This document shows positions 44,884 to 55,899 of a DNA stretch of 64,000 bases, piece after piece. The DNA comes from Sclerodactyla briareus (taxonomy: Eukaryota; Echinodermata; Holothuroidea; Dendrochirotida; Sclerodactylidae): positions 335,129-399,128 of the forward strand of contig JAODTK010004332.1 of assembly GCA_026419785.1 (NCBI GenBank), read 5' to 3'. The translations under genes were made by a program, and so were the position numbers. Positions within the stretch are counted from its first letter, which is position 1. Every line of letters starts with the position of its first letter. The notes below the pieces were generated by a model. The model was given only the letters and a program-made list of their open reading frames with translations. It made no database searches and was not told the origin of the DNA.

Positions 44884-46089
44884 CATACATAAATACAAGT
44901 ACGAACAGATCGCGTGAATTCCTATCGCATCCGCCATGGAATCAATAAACATCTAACTTCACAATTTTATTGAGTTCGACTCTTCTTTTTTTCTTTTGGA
45001 ATCGCTTGGAATAGATACGTACACTTTTCTAAAAACCAAAAAACAAACACCGCCGTAACGCCGAATTCATGTATCAGGCTCCGAGAGCAAAGTTGGGTCT
45101 CAATCCTGTTGAGTAAATTATTTCAAACCAATATCAGGTATCTGTCTGTTCTCACTAATTATGGACCCGCCGGCGAATCGAAAATTATATATTGAACAGA
45201 GCCACATTCTGGAAATCAAAGGCCCTAGTACCTGAAAACGTTGAAAAAAAAAAAAAACGATCACTCATGAGGTAGTCTTGGGATAAGTCGTTGATATATT
45301 ACCGTTTCCCTGCTGACTTTATCCGCACGCACAGCATCGTCCATTTCTGCAGTGCGCCACTATTTTTGCAGTCCGTCTACTCCAGTGGTTCCCAACCAGG
45401 GAAATGTTCCCCAGGGTGAAATTTTCCTCAGGGGAAATTTCAAGATTTCATGGGAGACAAAAGTATACAAGGTACTCATTTCTGCCGAATTTTTCCGAGT
45501 TGTGAATCGCCTGTTTTACAAACGACAATTAACGAGGGGAGGAAAGGTGGAACCACTAACGCACTGCCACTCTGTATCAACGTCGTTGTCCAAATTGTAA
45601 TTTCTCTTCCAATATTGGCACGGCCAATACACCCCTGATAAAGAACCCCCGATTTGTATATTTGAATTTTTTTTTCGATTATTGGTTAGACCATAACAGC
45701 GTGTTACAATAAATAAGCGACATCGAGGATCTACCGTTTAGGCAGTTTGACAATTTAAACACCTGGCCGAAAATAATATTTTTTAAAATAAATCTTCACA
45801 ATATGAACAAGACGTTGATGCATAAGGCTAATGGTGCGCAGTGCGAAATGCAAAGCCGGATAAAAAGCAGGCAGAAAAATCGGTAATATAATCGACGTTC
45901 AATATCGTCACAATACTACTTATGAGAGGCTGCAGAAATGAATGTATGTAGCGTGTGCACGCTGCGCATTGTCACCTTCGCGATAAGAAAGGAATTCGTC
46001 CGAAACAATGGCGAGGGCCGACTTTGATGAAATTTGTATGAAGTATCGAGGTTGGGTGAACCCGACTATCAGATTTGGGGCACAAAAGC
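44884..46089. other. No gene; isolated hAT-type end near 45,382
   Basis: CAGTGGTTCCCAACC at 45,382-45,396 resembles the left terminal repeat of Charlie-like hAT elements. No partner end or target duplication was found. The rest is AT-rich. Confidence 0.4.
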
Positions 46090-46560
46090 GGGCGGTCGGG
46101 TAACTCGCCGCCGTTATTTTCCAATGGAGCCGTTTCATGCACGCGGGCGGGCGTGCGGTTTTCGAATCGGTCTGTAAGCGATTTTTTTCGCCCGCCCGCG
46201 TGGTATTTTCGTAATCCATTTCCGGGGATTTTCCTGCAATCTTAACGGCTTAGCCCGAAGTCAGAGTAGAGAACAATGTTATGTTCACAAATCATGTTCC
46301 AGCACACTCCTAATTGTTTTCATCATCACAACACTCGTATGGGATCCTATACAAATTCTGTCCATTTAACGACCTTACACCTATTTTAACACATATTTTT
46401 GCATGTTTACACCATAGACGTGTGCAAGGGTATACGCTAATTGAATCTCCAAAACATGGCAATTGGAATTTAATTGTAAATTTTAGATAAGGCGCTTCGT
46501 TCGTTGACATTTAGAACAATGGTTCTCAGAAACTAGTAGGCCTAGCGTCCGTGTTTGATC
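46090..46560 (+). repeat. GC-rich palindromic dispersed repeat, copy 3
   Basis: TTTCATGCACGCGGGCGGGC at 46,133, GTGGTATTTTCGTAATCCAT and TTTCCGGGGATTTTCC match copy 1. The AT-rich module (AATCTCCAAAACATGGCAAT, CGTTGACATTTAG) follows at about 46,440-46,520. Confidence 0.78.
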
Positions 46561-46789
46561 AATAATACTAATAATAATATAACAATAAAATACTAACTAA
46601 ACTAAACCAAAGCAAAAGCTAAGTGATATTCCTTGGCTATTTCTGACAACCTATAGCTAGACACGAGACAAATGGAGATTGCACAAGCTCATTATGGGCA
46701 ACATAACAACTGACAATTTCCTTTTATCCAAACCAACCAATAGGGTTTCCTAGACTCTTGTAAGAAAGCTACACACTGAAATTCAAGAT

Positions 46790-47335
46790 TTCAGACTTTG
46801 AGCTATGGCGACCTCAGATGACCTCTGACCTATCCCAAAAATTAGGGGTCATTACGCATCGTGTGGAACCCACATAACAAGTTTAAGCTTCATCCATCCA
46901 GGCAGTCGATTAAATCTGCCGCCATAATTTGGCCAAATATCGATTTTCCCAAATTTTCTATTTTCGAGCTCGACCGAATTCACCCCCGACCTAAACCAAA
47001 AGCATAGGGTTCTTGTACTCCACCATAAGAAAGGCTATACAACCTAATTTCACTTGATCAGACCAACCATCTGGACTTATCATGTTTACAAGGTTTTCAG
47101 ACTTTGACCTCTGGTGACCTCAAATGAACTCTGAATTACCTCAAACATCATGGTTCATGTACCCATCATGGGGACCACCCATCCAAGTATAGCTTCATCC
47201 ATCCATGTGGGATCGAGTTATCGTGTTTACAAGGAGCTTCACATACATACACACACACCAATACCTACACCCACACAACACGGTCAGACTGCAATAGATT
47301 CCCCTGACTTCGTCAAGGAATCAAAATAACAATAT
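46790..47335 (+). repeat. 300-bp repeat, 1.5 units, with 3' hairpin and A-rich tail
   Basis: Two copies of CAGACTTTGA(C/G)CTNTGG..TGACC start at about 46,793 and 47,100, followed by CATCATGGGGACC-like and AAG(T/C)..GCTTCATCCATCCA blocks. The last copy runs into CA-rich DNA, then the hairpin GATTCC-CC-TGAC-TTC-GTCA-A-GGAATC at 47,297-47,322, then AAAATAAC. Confidence 0.8.
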
Positions 47336-47369
47336 ACACACTAAAGTGGAGAATAGGTTGTCGTGATTT

Positions 47370-47460
47370 GAGAACACCCCGCCGCCCGCGGTTGCTGGAA
47401 ACGGGTTCCTCGCGTTGTCCTCGTGCCCGCCCCCGGCGTGCATGGAAACACGGTGGGCTC
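47370..47460 (-). repeat. GC-rich palindromic repeat, end fragment
   Basis: GGCGTGCATGGAAACACGG is the reverse complement of the left end of copy 1; the first part (CCCGCGGTTGCTGGAAACGGG) is related too. Confidence 0.65.
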
Positions 47461-47479
47461 AAATTCTCACTGAGTGTAA

Positions 47480-47715
47480 TGGGGGCATGGTGAGGTAAGG
47501 AGGCAGACGGTTTCTTTCTTACGCCCTCATAGAGTTCAGCAATTTCGTGGCAGAGAGAAACCCTGGTAGAAATTTCCAAATCGGGGAAAAATTGCTTGCT
47601 CCCCCGCTCATAAAGTCAGCACTTTCGTGCGTCAGAGAGCAACCCTGTCAACAGTTTTCACATCAGGGAAAAATTGTCTTGCGCCCTCCTGACTTGCAGG
47701 GTGGCTACGCTACTG
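47480..47715. mobile_element. Truncated hAT-type repeat with duplicated ~90-bp unit
   Basis: CGCTCATAAAGTCAGCACTTTCG and CCCTCATAGAGTTCAGCAATTTCG head two successive units that both end in an ATC(G/A)GGGAAAAATTG block. The right end on the minus strand is CAGTAGCGTAGCCACCC (47,699-47,715). Related to 19,335-19,555. Confidence 0.6.
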
Positions 47716-48089
47716 TGTTCTACTTCCAGTCCCAAGAAGCTGTTCACATAGTTTGGTCACTAGAGGTCATTTCATGTTTTAAGTTGCATAATTCATATGC
47801 AAGTATGCTTTGATTTCCTGAAATATAAAATTTGAGAGTAAGTTGCAACATTTGAGCTACCTTGAATTTAGCCACGTTTTCACATAACTGGTACTGTAGG
47901 GTGGCCCACTCTGACAAATGGCAAGTGGAGAACCTGGTACCCGAGTAGTCCTAATAATTTGAAAATTTTGAAAAAAATTTGGTCACCGATTATATCATTC
48001 ATAGGTAAAGCACTCGTGTCTGGCAAACTATTCAAACTTCCCATGCTTTTATTATCGCTACTGGCATTGTGCTCCGACCTCCAAACAAA
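47716..48089. other. No gene seen
   Basis: Ordinary AT-rich sequence between repeats. Confidence 0.4.
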
Positions 48090-49340
48090 CTGGATGTCCT
48101 AACCTTAGCGATCTTGACTGATCTGGACATTTTAAGACTTTTTTTTTTAGTTGATTTTGCACAATACTTTCAGACTTTGAACTCTTGTTGACCTTAGAGT
48201 ATCTCCTGACCTGGCCCCCAAAGAAGGGTTTCTCGTACTCAATATGGGGAACCCACCCAATTAATTAGCTCATCCTTCAAAGGGGCATCCTGCTATTTAA
48301 CAATTTATCACCACCCGTCCCCCCTCAAATGACCCCTATTGGCCTGATTGGACCAGATCCTGGACTTGGGCAGGTTTTTTTTTAACCTCTTTGACCTCAG
48401 ATGACCTGAACCTGAACCAATAGGGTCCAGGTACTCAACTAGGAGACCCATAGAAGTTGACTTCATCCTCTGAGTGGGGTTTAGCTATGGGGTTGAAAAG
48501 CTAAAATTGGCCCCAATTGATTTGATAATTTGTCCATTTTTTTCTTCATAAAATGACCTCTAATCCATCCAGATTGCCCATAAGAGATCCGAATAACCAA
48601 TTCCAGATTGGCTCACTCATTCTGGACTTACCGTGATTACAGGCTTTCATGCTTCGACCCAACCACCAAAACAATAGTGTCCATGTACTCATGGTGACCC
48701 ACATACTAGGATGGGCTTGTTCCTTCAGGTATGGTCAAGTTATCATAATCATAGGCCAGGCATCACGCCCACTGGCATGACTGCACAGATACCCTGACTT
48801 TGTCAATGGATCTTGACTGATACTGACTTGATCAAGCTGAGCATTGCCAACTTCACATGCTTACAAGATTTCCAATAGGGCATGATATGAACTCACATCC
48901 AATGTATGAACTTCATCAAACCAGGTGAGCTCTTGTTAACAAGCTTTCCAAAACTGGTCACACAAAATCACGTCCACCAAAAAACAACCGGTTTCTTGTA
49001 CTCTCCTATAAAAGGGCTGCATATATTAAATTTCATGTGACCTCTCTAAACCACTGATGACTTAAAATGACCCTAAAACAATTAAGGATCATGTACTTAT
49101 AGGGAACATGCATACCAAGTATGAGCTTCATTCTCAGTAGAGTTGAGTTATTGTGTTAACAAGGTAAAATTGGCCAAATCATCAATTTTTCACATTTCCC
49201 AACTTTTTACCCAACTGACTCTAGTCTACACCAAAAACAATATGACTCTTGCACTTCCTGTAAAAAAGCTGCATACTAATTTCAACCTGATCGGGTCAGG
49301 CAATATGGACTTTCTTTGACCTCTCTTGACTTCAGATAGA
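48090..49340 (+). repeat. Eroded copies of the 300-bp repeat
   Basis: Recurring TTTGACCTC..TGACCT, CTCAATATGGGGAACCCAC, GCTTCATTC and CCAACTTTTTACCC-type blocks show three to four decayed, mostly tandem units. Confidence 0.65.
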
Positions 49341-50319
49341 TTTGACCTGAAACACGAGCTTTTATATTGAAAGGATTAACTCTGATCCCATGATTTATTA
49401 TTCCAACCAAAACTCTTGTATTACCAAATTTAACATTCCCTATAATATCGTGGACAACTGGAGTTATTTTTAGGAATGTGGTTTTATTTCTATGATCTCC
49501 AGGACAGATGGAACAGTGACGAGTCTTTCCTCCTTGTCACATATCATGACACAGCATAGGATGGCTAGTGAAAATCTTATCGTAGTAATCTCTCATCACA
49601 ATCCAGTCTATTGTCCCAGAATAGGTCCAATTCAAATGGTTTCCTCTAGACACAGGCATGTCCTTCTATCACTTCTATCTGATGCACCCAGTTTGAGTTA
49701 CATTCAATGGGGGTAGGTCTATTTTTTCAACTATATTAATTGCCTCTATCAGAAGCCTTCCTTCTATCAGATGCCATTTTATGTGCCCGTTTTTAGGGTT
49801 ACTTCAATGGGCTGTATGTCCTATGTTTTTACCTGGTTGTTTTCCTCTATTCAGAACAATCTTTCCAATCAGAAGCCATTTGATGTGCCCATTTCATGTT
49901 ACATTTGAAGGGGTAGGTCGGCCCTACGTTTTTGGCAGAGAGAAAATGCAGAGGGAACTCCAAACAATTGAGCAATATTCGCAATAACAATGCCGCCTCA
50001 ACCTCAAGACACCCTTGTAATCGGGACAAGTTTAGCTCCATGGCTGATTAGGGACGCCACGCCATACAAACCTATTTTAGGGTTACATTGCATTTCAGAT
50101 GTGTCCAAATGGTAACACAATAACTCATCCCAATGCATTTGGGCATCCCAATGCACCCAGATTCCAATTCATTCACACGTTGCTCTGACAATAGACAGCA
50201 CTTGGACTCTTTTGTTCAGTGGTGACAGCATTTCAATCACTAATTCAAAGTGTTTTATTCGGATGCTTTAGTTGGGATGCAAATAAGCAATTGGTGGCTA
50301 CAGAGTCCCACAAATGAAA
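49341..50319. other. No gene seen
   Basis: Short self-similarity exists between 49,690-49,720 and 49,780-49,920 (ATGTGCCC..GTTACATT/CTTCAATGGG..TAGGTC). This may be a small, decayed tandem duplication. Confidence 0.4.
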
Positions 50320-50452
50320 CCCCTAAGCCAACAAGACGATAGAAGCGGGAGGATTGTGGTGGCCAATATCTCGCTCCACTCTAGCCCGGTTCACGTATTC
50401 GACAAACTTCTCTGCTGTCATTAAACCACTCACAGGAAGATCGACAGAAAAA
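50320..50452 (-). CDS. Possible exon, PTPN9-like linker (weak)
   Basis: After an acceptor ATCTAATGCAG the minus strand reads SVDLPVSGLMTAEKFVEYVN then RARVERDIGHHNP. In PTPN9 (MEG2 phosphatase) the CRAL-TRIO/phosphatase linker reads S-V-x-x-P-x-x-x-M-T-x-x-x-x-V-x-Y-V-N. The donor is unclear and no phosphatase motif was found downstream. It lies just 3' of the PUM3 terminus on the same strand. A chance resemblance is possible. Confidence 0.2.
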
Positions 50453-50641
50453 CTGCATTAGATGGACGATCAGTCGCGGATTGACTGAATTGCAATGTAG
50501 CAATTAGAAGCCAATGAATGTTGTTATGCATCCCTATGGATAGTTCTCCATTGCTACTGCAGTGATTTAATGTCTGCACGTATCGCTGGATGTATTGATG
50601 TTCACGACAGCCCAATAGGGACAGGAAGCACTCCATCTTCC

Positions 50642-50786
50642 TCATTCCTCATCATTTATTCTGCCGCTTTCATTTCTCCAGATGGCCTTAGCCCCCCTTG
50701 TTCTCTTGTTTCCTCAGGGCCTTCATGTCGATGTTCTCTCTGATGTGCTCCCTGACGTCGTCTGTGCCATGTAGAAGAGGCTCCAT
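50642..50786 (-). CDS. PUM3: PUM3/Penguin-like, terminal exon
   Basis: The minus-strand frame reads EPLLHGTDDVREHIRENIDM then KALRKQENKG. PUM3 orthologues end with L-x-x-x-x-D-x-x-V, a basic helix, L-x-K-Q-x-x-K-G-A and a short acidic or basic end. A run of six G (50,692-50,697) shifts the frame to an early TAA at 50,688. With five G the text goes on AKAIWRNESGRINDEE to a TGA at 50,642-50,644, of the expected length. AATAAA lies at this end (50,654-50,659) and may serve as poly(A) signal. The acceptor is not canonical: the poly-T tract is followed by CAATGGAG. Confidence 0.6.
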
Positions 50787-50857
50787 TGAAAAAAAAAAAA
50801 AAGGTTTTGAACACTGTTAAAATTATTCTGAAAATGATATTGTGTCTGCGAGGTCAC

Positions 50858-50967
50858 TGCAGATAACAATGACAGAACAATCATGCCCAAACCCCGTTGG
50901 ACAAAATAACAATGCGTTGTAATAGCATCAACTAACACCTCAGAAAACCCCTCAAAGGAAAAGTTTA
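50858..50967 (-). CDS. PUM3: PUM3/Penguin-like, internal exon
   Basis: Acceptor GAATGCTGGCAG and donor GTGACC bound a 110-bp minus-strand exon whose phases fit both neighbours (2 bases in, phase 0 out). It reads NFSFEGFSEVLVDAIT and then QRGLGMIVLSLL. In PUM3 the block after the E-H-P-A-G-H-L repeat is C-F-A-x-T-L-V-E-x-V..N-R-G-A-x-x-L-x-S-L-L. The usual tryptophan before the second block is not visible. Confidence 0.6.
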
Positions 50968-50995
50968 CTGCCAGCATTCAGTGTTGTAACATGTC

Positions 50996-51132
50996 TGACT
51001 CGAGTCACTGTTTTTTCGGTAATGACTCAGGTGAATGTTTGAACATTTTTCCTATTGAAATAGTACAGTGACTCGAGTCAGTGACTTGACTTTGAGTCAC
51101 ATAGGAGCTCTCATGTTCAGTGACTCGAGTCA
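50996..51132. promoter_or_regulatory. Cluster of TGACTCGAGTCA palindromes
   Basis: The perfect 12-bp palindrome occurs at 50,996-51,007, 51,069-51,080 and 51,121-51,132, with further half copies (GTGACTTGACTTTGAGTCAC, GAGTGACTCG). Each resembles two fused AP-1/bZIP half-sites. It lies in a PUM3 intron just upstream of the exon at 50,858. It may be regulatory or simply the end structure of a small foldback repeat. Confidence 0.5.
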
Positions 51133-52982
51133 TATTTTTGAGTGACTCGTTGCAACCTGCCAGCATTGAACTTCATGACTATCATCCACACTAGATATCA
51201 TCAGATGCGTTAAAATGGTTAACCTTATTCAATTCCCACAAAGTGGTGCACAGGTGTAGCCACAATGGTGTGGCAAAGTATTTTTCCTACCCGTGCTGCA
51301 ACATCCCCTGTGAGATTCCAAACTGGTATTGTGTTTTTTTTTTTTCCTTCAAATGACCAATAGAAGTTAGAGGGCGCCTACAGAAGACCCCATGAGCAAC
51401 TACTGCCAACTAGATCACTGATGTTAGGCGGCCTGTGACGCGCAACATACTTCGGTTTGCTCCCTGCCACAATCATGGTTTCGGCCAATAGGCAGATGCA
51501 AATGGCTGCTGCCACTACTAAATATTCACATGCAGGCTATGACCCTTAGCGACCCGCCAGGTTGTAGGAGGAGGAGGGGTGGGGAGGGGGGGGGTCACCA
51601 CTGAAGCTTATCATAGTTCTGAAGTAGAAGGTGAATGTGGAACATAATTTCCTTAATTTTGTTGGTAAGGTCTTGTGGGTGATTTATTTTGCCACCCATG
51701 TATATCCATCCTGGAGAGGAGAGGGGAGGGGACTGTCTTTTTCAATATTGAAAGAATCCCTTTATCTCCTATTAGCTTCCGTTTTCTATACAGAGACCAT
51801 TTGAGAGAAGGGTTATGGGCCCCTTATAATTTGGTTAAATTGTTGCTCATGTTTGCCACCAATAGTGTCAGTTTATGGTGAACGTGAGTGCGTCTTCCCT
51901 TGAGCCTAATCAACACCACTTCAATGCTGCTTCGTAACGAACCTTACCAATCACTCCCAGCAACCCATGGAAGGAACCAAGAAGACTTCAACAGCTGCAG
52001 AAGATCTTCGACCATGGAGCTGTCTTATCAACTGGAGACCCCGGGTGGTGAGATGTGTTTCATGGATTCAATTTGAAGTCTGTTAGTGAACACAAAACAG
52101 AAGTGGGTGCTGCACGGCATTCATGTCACACCAAATGCATGTTGAGCGTATTTTACGTCCCCACGTGAACAAGCATTGTATGAACCATTTTTGTGCCAAA
52201 ATGTGACCATAATTTTGCATGGCACACACCCCACATTGCTTCACAGCCTTTTTTTCTCCGATTTGTGCACACAGAAAGCCATTGCAGTCAGTGTTCACTT
52301 GACCAGTAATGTGAGAGCAGCATTACGGGTGCTCAAAGGTATAGTGCAGAACCCAAAAGAAAGGTCAATAAACGACTCGTTGCATTGACAGAAAACATCA
52401 GCATGGCTGAAATGATATTATGGAGCGAAGAAGAAAATAGCTAATACAACATGACGCGGCCAACTGGAAAGGAGATGAGAGCAAAACTTATATTTCAAAT
52501 CATATACAGAGATATCATACACCTTTAAGATTCTTCCGAAGGTGAGAGGGCTTTGACAGCTTCACAGCGTAGCTTTTAACAGGAGTTTCAGTAGAGCACA
52601 TCACAGCCAAGCTTGGTTTTGATGGACCAGATGAAGCCAAGGTCACGCCAAGAAGCTGCACTTACCTAAGTAACACCAAGCTACCCCGGTTTTACTCTAG
52701 TCCACCTCTGGAGGTCTCCCGCAGGGATGCACTGATGAACACCTCCGAAAACTTCCTGGAGTCTGTGAAACATCATGACAGATGATGTAAAGATCCAATC
52801 ATTACGGATCGTACACTCAAGTTTACGGTAAATAGGTTAATGGTATGTACAGCCATTCCTCCTTATAACCAAACAGAAACAGGGTTATACAGAATTGCTA
52901 TTTTGAATTTCATTTGCTTCTGGCAGAGGTTCAGGAACCAATTACAGGCTACTAGGAAACAATGCGCGTTATTGATGTGGAT
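51133..52982. other. PUM3 intron; no other gene seen
   Basis: Ordinary sequence with a G-rich block at 51,570-51,597. Open frames near 51,680-52,390 lack support. Confidence 0.45.
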
Positions 52983-52991
52983 GAGCACTGG

Positions 52992-55128
52992 CAGTGGCGT
53001 AGGAACGGAAATTGAGTGGGGGGGCTGTGGAGTTGGAGTTGGATGACGGTCGGGGGGAGGGGTCTAAGGGGAGGGGGTGTCCCCCTCCCCTTCGTAGAAT
53101 TTTTGCATTTTCAGCGGACTAGATGCATGGTTGCATTAGCAATTCCAACACCACTGTTCTTAGAAATATTTTTGCCATCACTGTTTTCAGATGACGATTT
53201 GCTGCTGAATCTCGTCGAAGCTAATTGATTTTCCTGCCAAATTGAGGCATGGTTTTCCTTTCTTTTGGAGTGGTCTAAATCTAACCTTACGGGGACCGCC
53301 AAAGTTCCCCGTATCCCACTTTGGGAAATTTTTGCATTTTCAGGTGGCTTAGATGCAATTTGGTGCAACATACACACGGAACACACTTCTTTCCAGAAAT
53401 ATAATTGGGCATTTTCGCATGCCATTAGATGTTTGCTGCCAAATTCAAAGGCAGTGGGTTCCCTTCTTGGGAGTTGATCTAATTCTCACCTTCCATGCGA
53501 CCACCAAAGTCCCCCTTCTCCCACTATGAGAAAAATTTTGCATTTTCAGGTGGCCTTAGATGCAGTTTGGTGCCAATATCGGACCCGAAACACTCGCTTC
53601 TTCCAATTATTTGCATTTTGAATGTTTTTAGAAGCGACTTGCTGCTATGAATCTTGCGATTTTTTCTGACAAATCGAGAGCAGTGAGTTCCTTTTTTGGG
53701 AGTTGGTCTAAACCTCACCTTTTCGGGGACTACCGAACGTCCACCCCCCCTGGGGAAGGTGCTGCATTTTCGTGGTGGCCATAGATGCAATTTGCGTGAA
53801 ATTATAGCACCAAACACTCACTTCGTTTGAGAAATGATTGTGCATTTTCACATTGTCCTAGATTTAGATGGGATTTTGCTGCTTGAATCTTGTATGTTTT
53901 TTCTGCAAAACGAGGGGAGTAAGGACCTTCTTTGGAAGTTGGTCTGAATCTCACCTTTAAGGGACCGACAAATCCCGCCTTTCCTCACTTTAAGAACTTT
54001 TTACATACTCAGGTGGCCTTACCTTTAGAGCAGTTTGTGATTCAGGGTCACTCAAAAACACAAACTTCGATCCAGAAATAATTTTGGCATTTTCACATGT
54101 CCGTAGTTGCTACTCTGGATCTTGTGATATTTTTCGGCAAACTGAACGATCACCTGCGTAGCAAGTTCATTTTCAGACGTTTGGCCTAAATCTGATATGT
54201 TGGGGACTGTCAAATCCCACCTCTCCCCACTTTCAAAAATGTCTGCATTTTCCGGTGGCCTTAGATGAGATTTGCTGCTCAGAATCTTGTGTTTTTTCTC
54301 AGCCAAAATGTGCTGAGCACTAAGCAAGTGCCTTTCTTCGGAATTGGTCGAAATCACACTTTTCAGGAAGCATGCATCAAGGCACTCCAGATAGTGCATC
54401 TGGGATGGCCCCCCAGGGTATATATAGATTTCTTTTTCACGTTTCCCGTTCTTTCGGACGCCAAATCTCTTAAAAAACGATTGCCCGAATATCATACAGG
54501 CGCTCGAAGAATTCTTGCGAGTTGAGGGTGATGGGTACATAAAAATAGGATTCGTGAACGCCCCAAAACCTTTGCTCAATTCAGTGGATATTTTATTTAA
54601 AAAACTACGTTTGCCTCGCCTTTGCCGGAATTTAGAAATTCGATCGATTTCTGCCTAAACTCTCTCTCTCTCGTTTTATTCATATCTATTTCGGCTGTCT
54701 CATTGTGGACCCTGCGTTAAACTGCTTTGATCCGAAAATGGAGAGCGAGGAAGGGGGCGGGCGCTTCCTATTCTATGTCCAGCGCCTTCAGCAGATTATC
54801 CAGGACACTTTTTGTAAAAATATGCAGTCACCGGTGTATACTAGTCTAGAGAAAAAATAGCTCGAATATCATACTCTAACAATACAGGCAAGATTAATGT
54901 TCACCATTGCGCGCGAAGCGCGCGAAATTTTTGCCCATTTGGGATATGATCGAAATTGGACTATCAGCAGAAAATTCAAGCAATTGACTGAAAATGAGGA
55001 AAGTGAGAAAAACATTAATGACAAATTCTATTTTGAAAATCAAAAAGGGGGTTTTGGACTGTCAGTGGGGGGGCGGAAAGGGCCTTCCGGCTGTGGCACC
55101 CCCAGCCCCCCCGGTTCCTATGCCCTTG
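52992..55128. mobile_element. Non-autonomous hAT-type element with tandem core, 2,137 bp
   Basis: AGCACTGG is duplicated at 52,984-52,991 and 55,129-55,136. The ends are CAGTGGCGTAGGAAC and, on the other strand, CAAGGGCATAGGAAC (12 of 15 identical), each followed inward by a G-run. The core is the tandem array at 53,100-54,490. The palindrome GCGCGCGAAGCGCGCG with AAATTTTT lies at about 54,906-54,930. No transposase. It sits inside the PUM3 intron between exons 55,821-55,899 and 50,858-50,967. Confidence 0.9.
53100..54490 (+). repeat. Six tandem units of 206-242 bp
   Basis: Units start at a TTTTGCATTTTCAGGTGGCC-like block near 53,105, 53,334, 53,540, 53,764, 54,003 and 54,245. Each then has TTAGATGCA, a TTTGCTGC(T)GAATCT block, TTTTTCTGCCAAAT, then GGAGTTGGTCTAAATCTCAC and CCCACTTTG. 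Units differ at a quarter or more of positions and vary in length, so the array is old or fast-evolving. Confidence 0.88.
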
Positions 55129-55139
55129 AGCACTGGTGA

Positions 55140-55820
55140 TATCTCGCCTTTTCTCCTCAACTAGTGCTCAGATGTATGAAGGCAGAGGTGTAACCATCCC
55201 AACCCACTCCTGTGACCGCAATTTTACGTCCCAATTCGAAAGGACTATCAGTGGAACCATAGGACTGACAACTTACTCAGAACCTGGAGGAGGGGAAGTT
55301 CAGTTCATGCGACTGCTCACAGCTGGCACTTATTGTTGGACTCATTGCAAATATCCTGTACACACACCAGAATGCAAGGGGGTACCCCACAGGGACAAGA
55401 GCGTCTGTGTTTTTTAACAAGGGAGATGAAAACAAAATTTTATCCTGCAACTGGGTGTTCTATGTATGCCTGCCTCTGTCTACGGGGAATCAGCTGGGTG
55501 GGAACAAGTGCAATTTATTGTCAATATGTATTTTTCAGCTGCGAACAGCAAGGAGTCTCATATTTCTCAATTTGTTATGGAAGATTTTGTTTTTAGTCAG
55601 GTTCTGAATTCCCAGATATATTTTGGTATGTCTTGACTACCAAGACTATACCTAATGCAATCGATGTTTCATACGCAGCAAGGAAGAGAATCTACTGACA
55701 TACATTCAGAAGCGATACCAAGGACACCCCAGAAATCTTTGTGTCCAGATTTTAATGCACTCAGAGTGTGATCAGAAAAACCTGACTGTGTAAGCGGTGC
55801 TTGAGGGCGAAGGTACTTAC
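55140..55820. other. PUM3 intron
   Basis: No further exon recognised; open plus-strand frames here are unsupported. Confidence 0.45.
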
Positions 55821-55899
55821 CGCTCTGTTTTTGAGTTTTGTCGTGTTGAATCAAACGCTTGAGGAAGAGATGCCCTGCTGGGTGCTCCACTATGTGCAT
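55821..55899 (-). CDS. PUM3: PUM3/Penguin-like, EHPAGHL Puf-repeat exon
   Basis: PUM3 is a nucleolar Puf-A family protein of eleven Puf-like repeats that binds nucleic acid without strong sequence preference and acts in ribosome biogenesis. A strong acceptor (CCTTTTGTCACTCAG) and donor (GTAAGT) bound this 79-bp exon. It reads MHIVEHPAGHLFLKRLIQHD then KTQKQS. The family text is E-L-H-I-A-E-H-P-A-G-H-L-V-L-K-W-L-I-E-Q-D-K, nearly identical across 20 residues. No stop or frameshift. The plus-strand frame over this region is a shadow. Confidence 0.82.

Noticed and set aside
45382..45650. Complete Charlie-like hAT element starting CAGTGGTTCCCAACC
   Set aside because: No inverted partner end or 8-bp duplication could be found within reach.
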